A stretch of DNA of 64,000 nt, from the NCBI RefSeq assembly GCF_004339665.1, contig NZ_SMMU01000008.1, positions 62,001 through 126,000 on the forward strand, written 5' to 3'. The translations under genes and the position numbers were made by a program. Positions within the stretch are counted from its first letter, which is position 1. Each line of letters starts with the position of its first letter. Of the stretch, positions 9,154 through 17,655 are shown piece by piece. The notes under the pieces were generated by a model that worked only from the letters and a program-made list of their open reading frames with translations, ran no database searches and had not been told where the DNA came from. The stretch comes from Azotobacter chroococcum (GTDB lineage: Bacteria; Pseudomonadota; Gammaproteobacteria; Pseudomonadales; Pseudomonadaceae).

Positions 9154-10605
9154 ATGAAGACCCACAACCGCAAATGGATTGGCCTCTCCACGCTGGCCGC
9201 GGCGATCGCCCTGGCCGCGACCGGCGTGCGTGCCGAACCCCCTGCCGGGCTGCCCACCTACCGGGCCGAGTCCTGCTGCAACCTGTGCCCGGCCGCCGCC
9301 GACCCCAACGCCTACAGCAGCAGCTACATGAAGGACTTCGTCACCCTGGTGCAGGGCAACGAGAGCGACTGGCTGTTCCGTACCAAGGAGGATCTGCGCA
9401 CCGAATTCGGCACCACCCCCGAGGGCTACCGCCAGCTCAAGGCATTGCGCGACGCCTTCAAGAGCCGCGGCGTCGAGCTGGTGGTCGTCTACCAGCCGAC
9501 CCGTGGCATGGTGCACCGCAACAAACTGTCCCCCGCCGATTACGCCAGCTTCGACTATGACAAGGCGGTGAGGAACTTCCAGGCGACCCTGAAGCGTTTC
9601 GAGGGGCTCGGCTACTGGGTGCCCGACCTGACCCCGCTGACCGACGAGAAGGCCGAACCGGCCTTCTATTTCCGCGGCGACCACCACTGGACCTCCTACG
9701 GCGCCGAACGCAGTGCGCGGATCGTCGCCGAGACCGTGAAGAAGATCCCCGGTTTCGAGGACATCCCGCAGAAGGAATTCGTCACCAAGAAAATGGGCCG
9801 CATGGGCAAGCGCGGCACCCACCACCGGGTCGCCGGCCAGTTGTGCAACACCACCTACGCCTTCGAGCACAGCGACCAGTTCTTCACCGAGCTCAAGGGC
9901 GAAGGTGGCGGCGACGACCTGTTCGGCGACAGCAGCCTGCCGCAGATCACCCTGGTCGGCACCAGCCACAGCGGCACGAACTACAATTTCGCCGGCTTCC
10001 TCTCCGAATACACCGGCGCCGAAATCCTCAACGTCGCCTTCCCCGGCAGCGGCCTGGCAGGCTCGATGCTCGAATACCTGAGCAGCGACGAGTTCCAGAA
10101 GAACCCGCCGAAGATCCTCATCTGGGAGTTCTCGCCGCTCTACGACCTGGCCGAGGACAAGTTCTACCGCCAGGCGCTGGCCATGCTCGGCAATGCCTGC
10201 GACGGCGAAAAGCCCCTGCTCGCCGGCAAGGCCACCCTGCGTCCCGGCGAGGCCGGCAAGGAAGTACTGATCAACGGCGCCGGCCGGCTGGTCGAGGCCA
10301 CCAACTCCCGCCACCAGCTGGACATCCGCTTCAGCGACCCCTCGGTGAAGAAGCTGGAAGGCACCATCTGGTACATGACCGGCCGCCGCGAGAAGTTCCA
10401 GTTCGACAAGCCGGTCACCACCGAAACCAACGGCCGCTTCGCCTTCAACATGCGCGACGAGGCCGACTGGGGCGGACTGAACTTCTTCGCCATGGAAATC
10501 CAGCCGCCGGAGGGGCTCAAGGAGCCCGTCGAGGTCGAGGTGCGCCTGTGCAAGCGCCACGACTACCGTGCTCCGGCCAACCTGACCGCGCGCAGCGGCA
10601 ACTGA
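9154..10605 (+). CDS. algX: Alginate O-acetyltransferase, periplasmic SGNH type
   Basis: AlgX transfers acetyl groups to mannuronate residues in the periplasm. The 483-residue protein has a signal peptide (to about residue 27), an SGNH-like catalytic domain and a C-terminal carbohydrate-binding module. The catalytic triad is visible: D176 and H178 in GDHHW, and S271 in GTSHSG. These sit two residues later than D174/H176/S269 of P. aeruginosa. It lies 19 bases after algG and 8 bases before algL. Confidence 0.95.
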   Translation: MKTHNRKWIGLSTLAAAIALAATGVRAEPPAGLPTYRAESCCNLCPAAADPNAYSSSYMKDFVTLVQGNESDWLFRTKEDLRTEFGTTPEGYRQLKALRDAFKSRGVELVVVYQPTRGMVHRNKLSPADYASFDYDKAVRNFQATLKRFEGLGYWVPDLTPLTDEKAEPAFYFRGDHHWTSYGAERSARIVAETVKKIPGFEDIPQKEFVTKKMGRMGKRGTHHRVAGQLCNTTYAFEHSDQFFTELKGEGGGDDLFGDSSLPQITLVGTSHSGTNYNFAGFLSEYTGAEILNVAFPGSGLAGSMLEYLSSDEFQKNPPKILIWEFSPLYDLAEDKFYRQALAMLGNACDGEKPLLAGKATLRPGEAGKEVLINGAGRLVEATNSRHQLDIRFSDPSVKKLEGTIWYMTGRREKFQFDKPVTTETNGRFAFNMRDEADWGGLNFFAMEIQPPEGLKEPVEVEVRLCKRHDYRAPANLTARSGN

Positions 10606-10613
10606 GGTTCCCC

Positions 10614-11735
10614 ATGAAAACCAGACTCGCCCTCCCCTGCCTGCTCGGCAGCCTGCTGTTGAGCAGTGCCGTCCACGCCGCCAGCGCCCTGGTTCCGCCC
10701 ATGGGCTACTACGCGGCGGTGGAGATCCGTAAAGGCAAGGCACAGGCCTGCCCGGCGGTGCCCGAGCCCTACACTAGCCCGCTGACGTTCCGCAGCAAGT
10801 ATGAAGGCTCGGACTCGGCCCGGGCGACCCTCAACAAGGAGGCGGAAAAGGCCTTCCTCCAAGGGATCGCGCCAATCACCCAGCTTGAGCGGGGCTTCAG
10901 CCGGATAGTCACGCGCTATATGGAGAAGGGCCGGACCGGCGACCTGGAATGCGCCCTGTCCTGGCTGGACGCCTGGGCCGAGGACGAGGCCCTGCTCTCC
11001 ACCCAGAGCAACCACACCGGCAAGTCCATGCGCAAATGGGCTCTCGGCAGCCTGGCCGGAGCCTACCTGCTCCTGAAGTTCTCCAGCTCGCAGCCACTGG
11101 CGGCCTATCCGGAACAGGCGCAGCGCATCGAGGACTGGTTCGCCGAGGTGGGCGAGCAGGTGATCAAGGACTGGAGCGACCTGCCGCTCAAGCGGATCAA
11201 CAACCACTCCTACTGGGCGGCCTGGGCGGTCATGGCCGCTGGCGTGGCGACCAACCGCCGCGACTTTTTCGACTGGGCAGTCGAGCAGTTCCACATCTAT
11301 GCCAATCAGGTCGATCCCGAGGGCTTTCTGCCCAACGAGCTCAAGCGCCGCCAGCGCGCCCTCGCCTACCACAACTACAGCCTGCCGCCGTTGATGATGA
11401 TCGCCGTCTTCGCCCGGGCCAACGGCGTCGACCTGCGCAATGACAACGAGGGCGCCCTGGGGCGCCTGGCCAGCCGCGTGCTGGCTGGCGTCGAGGATCC
11501 CGAGCCGTTCGTCGAACGGGCCGATGACGAGGACCAGAACATGAAGGACGTGCACGACGACAGCAAGTACTCCTGGCTGGAGCCCTACTGTGTGCTCTAT
11601 GCCTGCTCCCCCGACCTGCGGGAAAGAAAAGCCGAAATGGGACCGTTCAAGAACTTCCGTCTGGGCGGCGACCTGACCCGGATCTTCGATCCAGACGAGA
11701 AGTCGTCCAAATCGACCCTCGGCAAGCGCGACTAG
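10614..11735 (+). CDS. algL: Periplasmic alginate lyase
   Basis: AlgL cleaves alginate by beta-elimination and clears polymer that fails to be exported. The ATG at 10614 follows GAGG and gives 373 residues with a signal peptide ending near A22 (AVHA/ASA). The PL5 family catalytic motif NNHSYW is present, with its histidine at residue 198. The open frame extends far upstream, but that part lies over algX in another frame and is not coding. A 193-bp gap, the longest inside the operon, separates it from algI. Confidence 0.96.
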   Translation: MKTRLALPCLLGSLLLSSAVHAASALVPPMGYYAAVEIRKGKAQACPAVPEPYTSPLTFRSKYEGSDSARATLNKEAEKAFLQGIAPITQLERGFSRIVTRYMEKGRTGDLECALSWLDAWAEDEALLSTQSNHTGKSMRKWALGSLAGAYLLLKFSSSQPLAAYPEQAQRIEDWFAEVGEQVIKDWSDLPLKRINNHSYWAAWAVMAAGVATNRRDFFDWAVEQFHIYANQVDPEGFLPNELKRRQRALAYHNYSLPPLMMIAVFARANGVDLRNDNEGALGRLASRVLAGVEDPEPFVERADDEDQNMKDVHDDSKYSWLEPYCVLYACSPDLRERKAEMGPFKNFRLGGDLTRIFDPDEKSSKSTLGKRD

Positions 11736-11928
11736 CGCAAGCCGCAGCATCGACCCAGCAGCCGGCAGTCCGTCCGTCGCCGGCCGCAGAGCCTCCCCAA
11801 GGCAGAGCGGGACAGCCCCGAAATGCGCAACAGACGCAACCGGGAACGGACATCTTCGGGGGCTCCCGGGGGAGAGGCCGGGCTCATGAAGAGCCTGAAC
11901 AATTGGTGCTAGAAGCGAGACACGGGTA
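11736..11928. other. Unusually long gap inside the alginate operon
   Basis: This is the longest non-coding stretch within the operon; most neighbouring alg genes are separated by 8-95 bases or overlap. I see only a weak 5-bp inverted repeat (GGCTC/GAGCC near 11880-11895) and no clear promoter or T-run terminator. It could hold an internal promoter for algIJFA, since algD-independent transcription of the distal genes is reported in A. vinelandii, but I cannot point to one. Confidence 0.35.
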
Positions 11929-13434
11929 ATGGTTTTTTCATCCAACGTCTTCCTGTTTTTATTCCTGCCGCTATTTCTCGGGTTGTACTACCTGAGCCCG
12001 GCGCGCTATCGCAATCTGTTGCTGCTGACCGCCAGCTATATCTTCTATGCCTGGTGGCGCATCGACTTCCTCGGCTTGTTCGCCGCCGTCACCGTCTTCA
12101 ACTACTGGATCGGTCTGCGCATCGGCGCCGCCGGCGTGCGCAGCAAGACTGGCCAGCACTGGCTGATCTTCGGCGTGGTGGTCGACCTCTGCGTGCTCGG
12201 CTACTTCAAGTACGCCAACTTCGGCGTGGACAGCCTGAACGCGATCATCGCCTCGTTCGGCCTGGAACCCTTCGTGGTCACCCACATCCTGCTGCCGATC
12301 GGGATTTCTTTCTACGTCTTCGAGTCGATCAGCTACATCATCGACGTATACCGCGGCGACACCCCGGCGACCCGCAACCTGATCGACTTCGCCGCCTTCG
12401 TGGCGATCTTCCCGCACCTGATCGCCGGCCCGGTGCTGCGCTTCCGCGACCTGGTCGACCAGTTCAACCACCGCACCCACACGCTGGACAAGTTCGCCGA
12501 AGGCTGCACCCGCTTCATGCAGGGCTTCATCAAGAAGGTGTTCATCGCCGACAGCCTGGCGCCGATCGCCGACCACTGCTTCGCCCTCAGCGATCCGACC
12601 ACCGGCGACGCCTGGCTCGGCGCCCTGGCCTACACCGCCCAGCTGTACTTCGACTTCTCCGGCTACAGCGACATGGCCATCGGCCTTGGCCTGATGATGG
12701 GCTTCCGCTTCATGGAGAACTTCAACCAGCCCTATATCAGCCAGTCGATCACCGAGTTCTGGCGCCGCTGGCACATCAGCCTGTCCACCTGGCTGCGCGA
12801 CTACCTGTACATCAGCCTGGGCGGCAACCGCGGCAGCACCTTCCAGACCTACCGCAACCTGGTCCTGACCATGCTGCTCGGCGGCCTGTGGCACGGCGCC
12901 AACTGGACCTTCATCATCTGGGGCGCCTGGCACGGCACCTGGCTGGCCATCGAGCGCGCCCTGCGCATCGACGCCGCGCCGAAGAGCATCCGTCCGCTGC
13001 GCTGGATCTTCGCCTTTCTGCTGGTGATGGTCGGCTGGGTGATCTTCCGCGCCGAGAACCTCGACGTGGCCTGGCGTATGTACGCCGCCATGTTCAGCTT
13101 CGGCGACTGGACCCTGTCCGAGCTGAACCGCGCGCAGCTGACCAGCCTGCAGATCGCCACCCTGCTGCTCGCCTACGTGGTGATCGCCGTGTTCGGCATC
13201 CGCCAGTTCCATGCCCAGCCGCTCACCGGCGCGCCCAAGGCCAAGGCCAGCGAACAGACCGACGGGGCCCCGGGCATCGTCCCGGCCGCGAACGGCACCC
13301 GGAGCCTGGCGCCGTCGGCGGCCATCGACCTGCCGCTGCTGGCGACCCGCGTCGCGCTGCTCCTGCTGTTCGCCGCCTCGGTGCTCAAGCTCTCGGCGCA
13401 GAGCTTCTCGCCCTTCCTCTACTTCCAGTTCTGA
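11929..13434 (+). CDS. algI: Membrane-bound O-acyltransferase for alginate acetylation
   Basis: AlgI moves acetyl groups across the inner membrane to feed AlgJ/AlgX. It is a 501-residue MBOAT family protein with about ten membrane helices. The invariant catalytic histidine is H322 in LWHGAN, and a second WHG motif follows. The start MVFSSNVFLF matches the Pseudomonas protein. The ribosome binding site is weak. After the last conserved region, a hydrophilic stretch of about 30 residues precedes a final membrane helix, so the C-terminus may be longer than in Pseudomonas. Confidence 0.95.
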   Translation: MVFSSNVFLFLFLPLFLGLYYLSPARYRNLLLLTASYIFYAWWRIDFLGLFAAVTVFNYWIGLRIGAAGVRSKTGQHWLIFGVVVDLCVLGYFKYANFGVDSLNAIIASFGLEPFVVTHILLPIGISFYVFESISYIIDVYRGDTPATRNLIDFAAFVAIFPHLIAGPVLRFRDLVDQFNHRTHTLDKFAEGCTRFMQGFIKKVFIADSLAPIADHCFALSDPTTGDAWLGALAYTAQLYFDFSGYSDMAIGLGLMMGFRFMENFNQPYISQSITEFWRRWHISLSTWLRDYLYISLGGNRGSTFQTYRNLVLTMLLGGLWHGANWTFIIWGAWHGTWLAIERALRIDAAPKSIRPLRWIFAFLLVMVGWVIFRAENLDVAWRMYAAMFSFGDWTLSELNRAQLTSLQIATLLLAYVVIAVFGIRQFHAQPLTGAPKAKASEQTDGAPGIVPAANGTRSLAPSAAIDLPLLATRVALLLLFAASVLKLSAQSFSPFLYFQF

Positions 13435-13446
13435 AGAGGGATCGCC

Positions 13447-14613
13447 ATGAACAGAACCTCCAACCTGCTCTACGCCGGCACCTTCACCGGCACCCTGCTG
13501 GCCCTCAGCCTGTGGTCGCTCAAGGGCGCCAGCGACTTCTCCGCCGCCCCCGACACCCCGGTGCTCAACGGCAAGCTGGCCCTGGCCTTCGAAAAGCACT
13601 ACGACGAGGAATTCCCGATCAAGCGGCTCGGCACCAACCTCTGGGCCGCGCTGGACTTCAGCCTGTTCGGCGAAGGCCGCCCCGGCGTGGTGGTCGGCGC
13701 CAACGACTGGCTGTACAGCGACGAGGAGTTCAAGCCGGTCGCCGGCGCCCTGCACAACACCCAGGACAACCAGGCGCTGATCCAGGGCGTGCGCGAAACC
13801 CTGGCGCGGCACAACGTGCAGCTGGTGATGGCGATCCTGCCGGCCAAGGCGCGCCTGTACCCGGAGAACTTCGGCGAGCACCGCCCGGCGCCCCTGCACG
13901 AGCAGCTCTACCAGAACTTCCGCCGCGCCGTGGCCGATGCCGGCATCCAGGCGCCGGACCTGCTCGGTCCGCTGAGCCAGGCCAAGGCCGAGGGTCAGGT
14001 GTTCCTGCGCACCGACACCCACTGGACGCCCTACGGCGCCCAGGTCGTCGCCGGCCAGCTGGCCACGGCGATCAAACCGAGCGGCCTGGTCCCCGAGAGC
14101 GGCAGCCGCTACGTCACCGAAACCGCACCGGGCGAGCCGCACAAGGGCGACCTGACCAACTTCCTGCCGCTCGACCCGCTGTTCGAGGAGCTGCTGCCGC
14201 CGCCGGACCAACTGACCAAGCACAGCACCCGTGCGCAGGAGGAGAACGCGGCCGGCGCAGACGATCTGTTCGCCGAAACCCAGGTGCCGGTGGCCCTGGT
14301 CGGCACCAGCTACAGCGCCGACGAACGCTGGAACTTCGCCGGCGCGCTGCGCCAGGCGCTCGGCAGCGACCTGGTGAACTTCGCCGAGGACGGCCGCGGA
14401 CCGCTCCTGCCGATGCTCAAGTTCCTGCAGAGCGACGACTTCAAGAACGCACCGCCGCGCCTGGTGATCTGGGAGTTTCCCGAACGCTACCTGCCGATGG
14501 CCTACGACCTGAGCGAATTCGACGCCGAGTGGATCGCCCAGCTCAAGGCCGCCGGCCGCCAGGACAAACACCTGGCCGACAACACCGCCACCTCGCAAGG
14601 GGCGCGCCACTGA
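13447..14613 (+). CDS. algJ: Alginate O-acetylation protein, SGNH fold
   Basis: AlgJ (called algV in Azotobacter) is thought to relay acetyl groups from AlgI to AlgX. The 388-residue protein is anchored by an N-terminal hydrophobic segment (residues 8-25). Catalytic residues are D190 and H192 in TDTHW and S288 in GTSYS, at the same numbers as in P. aeruginosa. The ATG at 13447 follows AGAGGGA and lies 12 bases after algI. Confidence 0.95.
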   Translation: MNRTSNLLYAGTFTGTLLALSLWSLKGASDFSAAPDTPVLNGKLALAFEKHYDEEFPIKRLGTNLWAALDFSLFGEGRPGVVVGANDWLYSDEEFKPVAGALHNTQDNQALIQGVRETLARHNVQLVMAILPAKARLYPENFGEHRPAPLHEQLYQNFRRAVADAGIQAPDLLGPLSQAKAEGQVFLRTDTHWTPYGAQVVAGQLATAIKPSGLVPESGSRYVTETAPGEPHKGDLTNFLPLDPLFEELLPPPDQLTKHSTRAQEENAAGADDLFAETQVPVALVGTSYSADERWNFAGALRQALGSDLVNFAEDGRGPLLPMLKFLQSDDFKNAPPRLVIWEFPERYLPMAYDLSEFDAEWIAQLKAAGRQDKHLADNTATSQGARH

Positions 14614-14644
14614 GCGCCCGCCATCCCCTCAAGGAGTACCTGAG

Positions 14645-15289
14645 ATGACCCGACTGAACCGCAAACACCACCTCGCCCTCGGCCTGAGCCTGCTGCTCGG
14701 CTTCGCCGGCTCCCAGGCCCAGGCTGGGGACGGCGCGCTCTACGAAGCGGTCGCGCCCAAGGGCTCGACCTTCGTGCGCCTCTACAACGCCGGCAACCAG
14801 GAAGTCAGCGCCAGCGTCGGCAGCGTCTCGCTGGAAGATGTCTCGCCGCTGGCCAGCAGCGCCTTCGAATACCTGCCGGCCGGCCAGTACAGCGCCCGCA
14901 TCGGCTCGCAGAGCCTGCCGGTGAACCTGGCGGCCGAGCACTACTACACGCTGGTGACCCAGGCCGGCGGAGCCCCGCTGCTGGTCGAGGAACCAGCCTT
15001 CAAGAGCAAGCAGAAGGCCATGCTGCGGGTGCAGAACCTCTCCGACAAGCCGCTGACCCTGAAGACCGCCGACGGCAAGACCGAAGTGGTGAAGAGCGTG
15101 GAGCCCAAGGGCCGCGGCGACCGCGAGATCAACCCGGTGAAGGCCAACCTGGCGCTGTTCGACGGCGAGCGCAAGGTCGCCGACCTCAAACCCATCAGTC
15201 TAGCCCGTGGCGAAATTGTTTGTCTGTATGTGACCGGCTCGGCGAACCAGATCAACCCCGTCTGGGTCAAACCCCCGGTAAAAGAGTGA
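14645..15289 (+). CDS. algF: Alginate O-acetylation accessory protein
   Basis: AlgF is a periplasmic protein required for alginate acetylation, acting with AlgI, AlgJ and AlgX. It has 214 residues and a signal peptide ending near residue 27 (SQAQA/GDG). Two beta-rich domains follow, with no known catalytic residues. AAGGAG precedes the ATG. The C-terminal region (VCLYVTGSANQINPVWVKPP) is typical of the family. Confidence 0.93.
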   Translation: MTRLNRKHHLALGLSLLLGFAGSQAQAGDGALYEAVAPKGSTFVRLYNAGNQEVSASVGSVSLEDVSPLASSAFEYLPAGQYSARIGSQSLPVNLAAEHYYTLVTQAGGAPLLVEEPAFKSKQKAMLRVQNLSDKPLTLKTADGKTEVVKSVEPKGRGDREINPVKANLALFDGERKVADLKPISLARGEIVCLYVTGSANQINPVWVKPPVKE

Positions 15290-15383
15290 GCGGTCCGTCA
15301 CGAATCACGTTCAAGACCAGTGCGGAACACCAGCAGGGACACAGCAAGCAGTGCAGTACCCCATTTCCAAAGGAGCGCAATCT

Positions 15384-16829
15384 ATGATTCCGGTGATCTT
15401 GTCAGGCGGCAGCGGCTCGCGTCTCTGGCCCCTTTCTCGCAAACAGTACCCCAAGCAGTTCCTCGCCCTGACCAGTGAGCGGACCCTCTTCCAGCAGACC
15501 CTGCAGCGCCTGGCCTTCGAAGGCATGCAGAGCCCCATCGTGGTCTGCAACCAGGAGCACCGCTTCATCGTCAAGGAGCAGCTCGAAGCCGTCGGCCTGC
15601 ACGTGCAGGGCCTGGTGCTCGAGCCCTTCGGCCGCAACACCGCGCCGGCCATCGCCCTGACCGCCATGAAGCTGCTCGCCGAGGGCCGCGACGAACTGCT
15701 GCTGGTCCTCCCGGCCGACCATGTGCTGGCCGACCAGCAGGCCTTCGAGCAATCCCTCAAGGTGGCTGCCCAGGCCGCGGAAATGGGCGAACTGGTGCTG
15801 TTCGGCATCCCCGCCCACCGCCCGGAAACCGGCTACGGCTACATCAAGTGCGACCTCGCCGTGCAGGGCAGCCTGCCCGAAGGCGCCAACCGCGTCCTGC
15901 AGTTCGTCGAGAAGCCGGATCTCGCCCGCGCCAAGGAGTTCGTCGAGTCCGGCAACTATTTCTGGAACAGCGGCGTCTTCCTGTTCCGCGCCAGCCGCTT
16001 CCTCGAGGAACTCAAGGAGCACGACCCGGACATCTACGACAACTGCCTGCTGACCTTGGAGCGCAGCGAGCAGCAGAACGACGAGCTGAAGGTCGACCCG
16101 GCCAGCTTCGCCTGCTGCCCGGACAACTCCATCGACTACGCGGTGATGGAGAAGACCCGCCATGCCGCAGCGGTGCCGCTGTGCGCCGGCTGGAGCGACG
16201 TCGGCTGCTGGGCCTCGATCTGGGAAGTGCACGACAAGGACGAAAACGGCAACGTCACCAAGGGCGACGTGATCCTCCACGACACCCACAACAGCCTGGT
16301 GCACGGCAACGGCAAGCTGGTCACCGTGATCGGCCTGGACAACGTGGTGGTGGTGGAGACCAAGGACGCCACCATGGTGGTCCACAAGGACCGCGTGCAG
16401 GACGTCAAGAAACTGGTCAAGACCCTCGACGAGCAGGGCCGTCCGGAAAGCCAGAACCACCGCCTGGTCTACCGCCCCTGGGGCGCCTACGACTCGGTGG
16501 ACCTGGGCAGCCGCCACCAGGTCAAGCGCATCACCGTCAAGCCGGGCGCCAGCCTCTCGCTGCAGAAGCACCACCACCGCGCCGAGCACTGGATCGTGGT
16601 GTCCGGCACCGCTCAGGTGACCTGCGACGAGAAGACCTTCGTGCTCACCGAGAACCAGTCCACCTACATCCCGGTCGCCGCCGTGCACCGCCTGGCCAAC
16701 CCCGGCAAGATCCCGCTGGAGATCATCGAGGTGCAGTCCGGCAGCTATCTGGGCGAGGACGACATCGAACGCCTCGAGGACGTCTACGGCCGCACCGAGG
16801 GCGCGCAGAGCCGCTCCGTGGCCGGCTGA
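15384..16829 (+). CDS. algA: Bifunctional mannose-6-P isomerase / GDP-mannose pyrophosphorylase
   Basis: AlgA makes mannose-6-phosphate from fructose-6-phosphate, then GDP-mannose from mannose-1-phosphate, supplying AlgD. The ATG at 15384 follows AAAGGAG and gives 481 residues, the exact Pseudomonas length. The N-terminal nucleotidyltransferase signature (SGGSGSRLWPLSRKQYPKQ) starts at residue 7. The C-terminal cupin isomerase domain has the metal-binding QKHHHRAEHW stretch. It is the last alginate gene and is followed by two hairpins. Confidence 0.97.
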   Translation: MIPVILSGGSGSRLWPLSRKQYPKQFLALTSERTLFQQTLQRLAFEGMQSPIVVCNQEHRFIVKEQLEAVGLHVQGLVLEPFGRNTAPAIALTAMKLLAEGRDELLLVLPADHVLADQQAFEQSLKVAAQAAEMGELVLFGIPAHRPETGYGYIKCDLAVQGSLPEGANRVLQFVEKPDLARAKEFVESGNYFWNSGVFLFRASRFLEELKEHDPDIYDNCLLTLERSEQQNDELKVDPASFACCPDNSIDYAVMEKTRHAAAVPLCAGWSDVGCWASIWEVHDKDENGNVTKGDVILHDTHNSLVHGNGKLVTVIGLDNVVVVETKDATMVVHKDRVQDVKKLVKTLDEQGRPESQNHRLVYRPWGAYDSVDLGSRHQVKRITVKPGASLSLQKHHHRAEHWIVVSGTAQVTCDEKTFVLTENQSTYIPVAAVHRLANPGKIPLEIIEVQSGSYLGEDDIERLEDVYGRTEGAQSRSVAG

Positions 16830-16840
16830 CCGCCGCGCGC

Positions 16841-16895
16841 TCCGGACGCATCCCCGGCGTCCGGAATCCCCTCCCTCCGCCGGGCAATCCGGCGG
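16841..16895 (+). terminator. Two hairpins ending the alginate operon
   Basis: The first is a perfect 9-bp stem (TCCGGACGC, 16841-16849, with GCGTCCGGA, 16857-16865). The second is a perfect 7-bp stem (CCGCCGG, 16877-16883, with CCGGCGG, 16889-16895). Neither has a T-run, so termination may need Rho or the hairpins may protect the transcript end. Confidence 0.5.
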
Positions 16896-17002
16896 CGGGC
16901 GCGCCCCGCGCCAGGAACTCCCCGCCGGGAGGACTCCCCCGTAGAATGCTCGCAGCATCCTGCTCCGAGACCGCCCATGTCCTGCCTTCGCGTCGAGCGC
17001 CC

Positions 17003-17467
17003 ATGCTGATCGGCGCCCTGCTCCTTCTCGTCTGGCTGGCCCTGCTGCTGCGCTACCCCGACAAGGTCGCGACGGTATCCCTCGCCGCGGTGTTCGGCGT
17101 GGTGCTGATCGCCGCCGGAATCCTCTGGCAGGAACGGCGCACCGCACAGCACCTCGCCCGGCTGGAGCTCCAGCTGCGCCACGCGCCTGCCGAGTGCCCG
17201 GCCGACCGCCCGCTGGCGGTGCACCTGCACAACGGCAGCCGTCTGCCGCTGCAGGAACTGCGCTGGCGGGTCGCCGCCTACGCCCCCGGGGACAGCGTCG
17301 ACCTGGTCGAGGACCGCTACGACAGACCGCACTATGTTGCCCCCGGCGCACTCGCGCCGGGCAGCGACTGGCACGCCTGCCTGCCGCTGCCGCCGCTGCG
17401 CCACGGCTACCGGGCGCAGAGCCTGGAGTTCCGCGCCGAACGCCTGGACGGCCGTTTCGCCGACTGA
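17003..17467 (+). CDS. Hypothetical small inner-membrane protein
   Basis: I do not recognise this 154-residue protein. Two hydrophobic helices (about residues 1-14 and 21-37) are followed by a short charged stretch, then a soluble domain rich in beta-strand-like segments (for example RPLAVHLHNGSRLPLQELRW). That domain could face the periplasm. An alternative in-frame ATG at 16946, behind a better GGGAGGA but 13 bases away, would add 19 residues. It lies between the alginate operon and a helicase gene on the same strand, and probably has its own promoter. Confidence 0.6.
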   Translation: MLIGALLLLVWLALLLRYPDKVATVSLAAVFGVVLIAAGILWQERRTAQHLARLELQLRHAPAECPADRPLAVHLHNGSRLPLQELRWRVAAYAPGDSVDLVEDRYDRPHYVAPGALAPGSDWHACLPLPPLRHGYRAQSLEFRAERLDGRFAD

Positions 17468-17655
17468 GCGGCACTTTTTGCATGGCTCCCCCTGCCGGGG
17501 CATGCCGGTTCCAGGCGCCACGTCCGTCCAGATGCCGGCCGTCAAGGCTGCCCAATGCGTCCTGCTGTGAGAGAATCGGCGGTTTCCATCAATTTTCCAG
17601 CGCCCATGCACACTCTTTTCCATTCCCTGCAGCATCCGCCACGGCAGGACCGCTG

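Noticed and set aside
11971-14610. Minus-strand open frame of 879 codons across algI-algJ
   Set aside because: Shadow of two well-recognised alginate genes; low-complexity composition and no domain.
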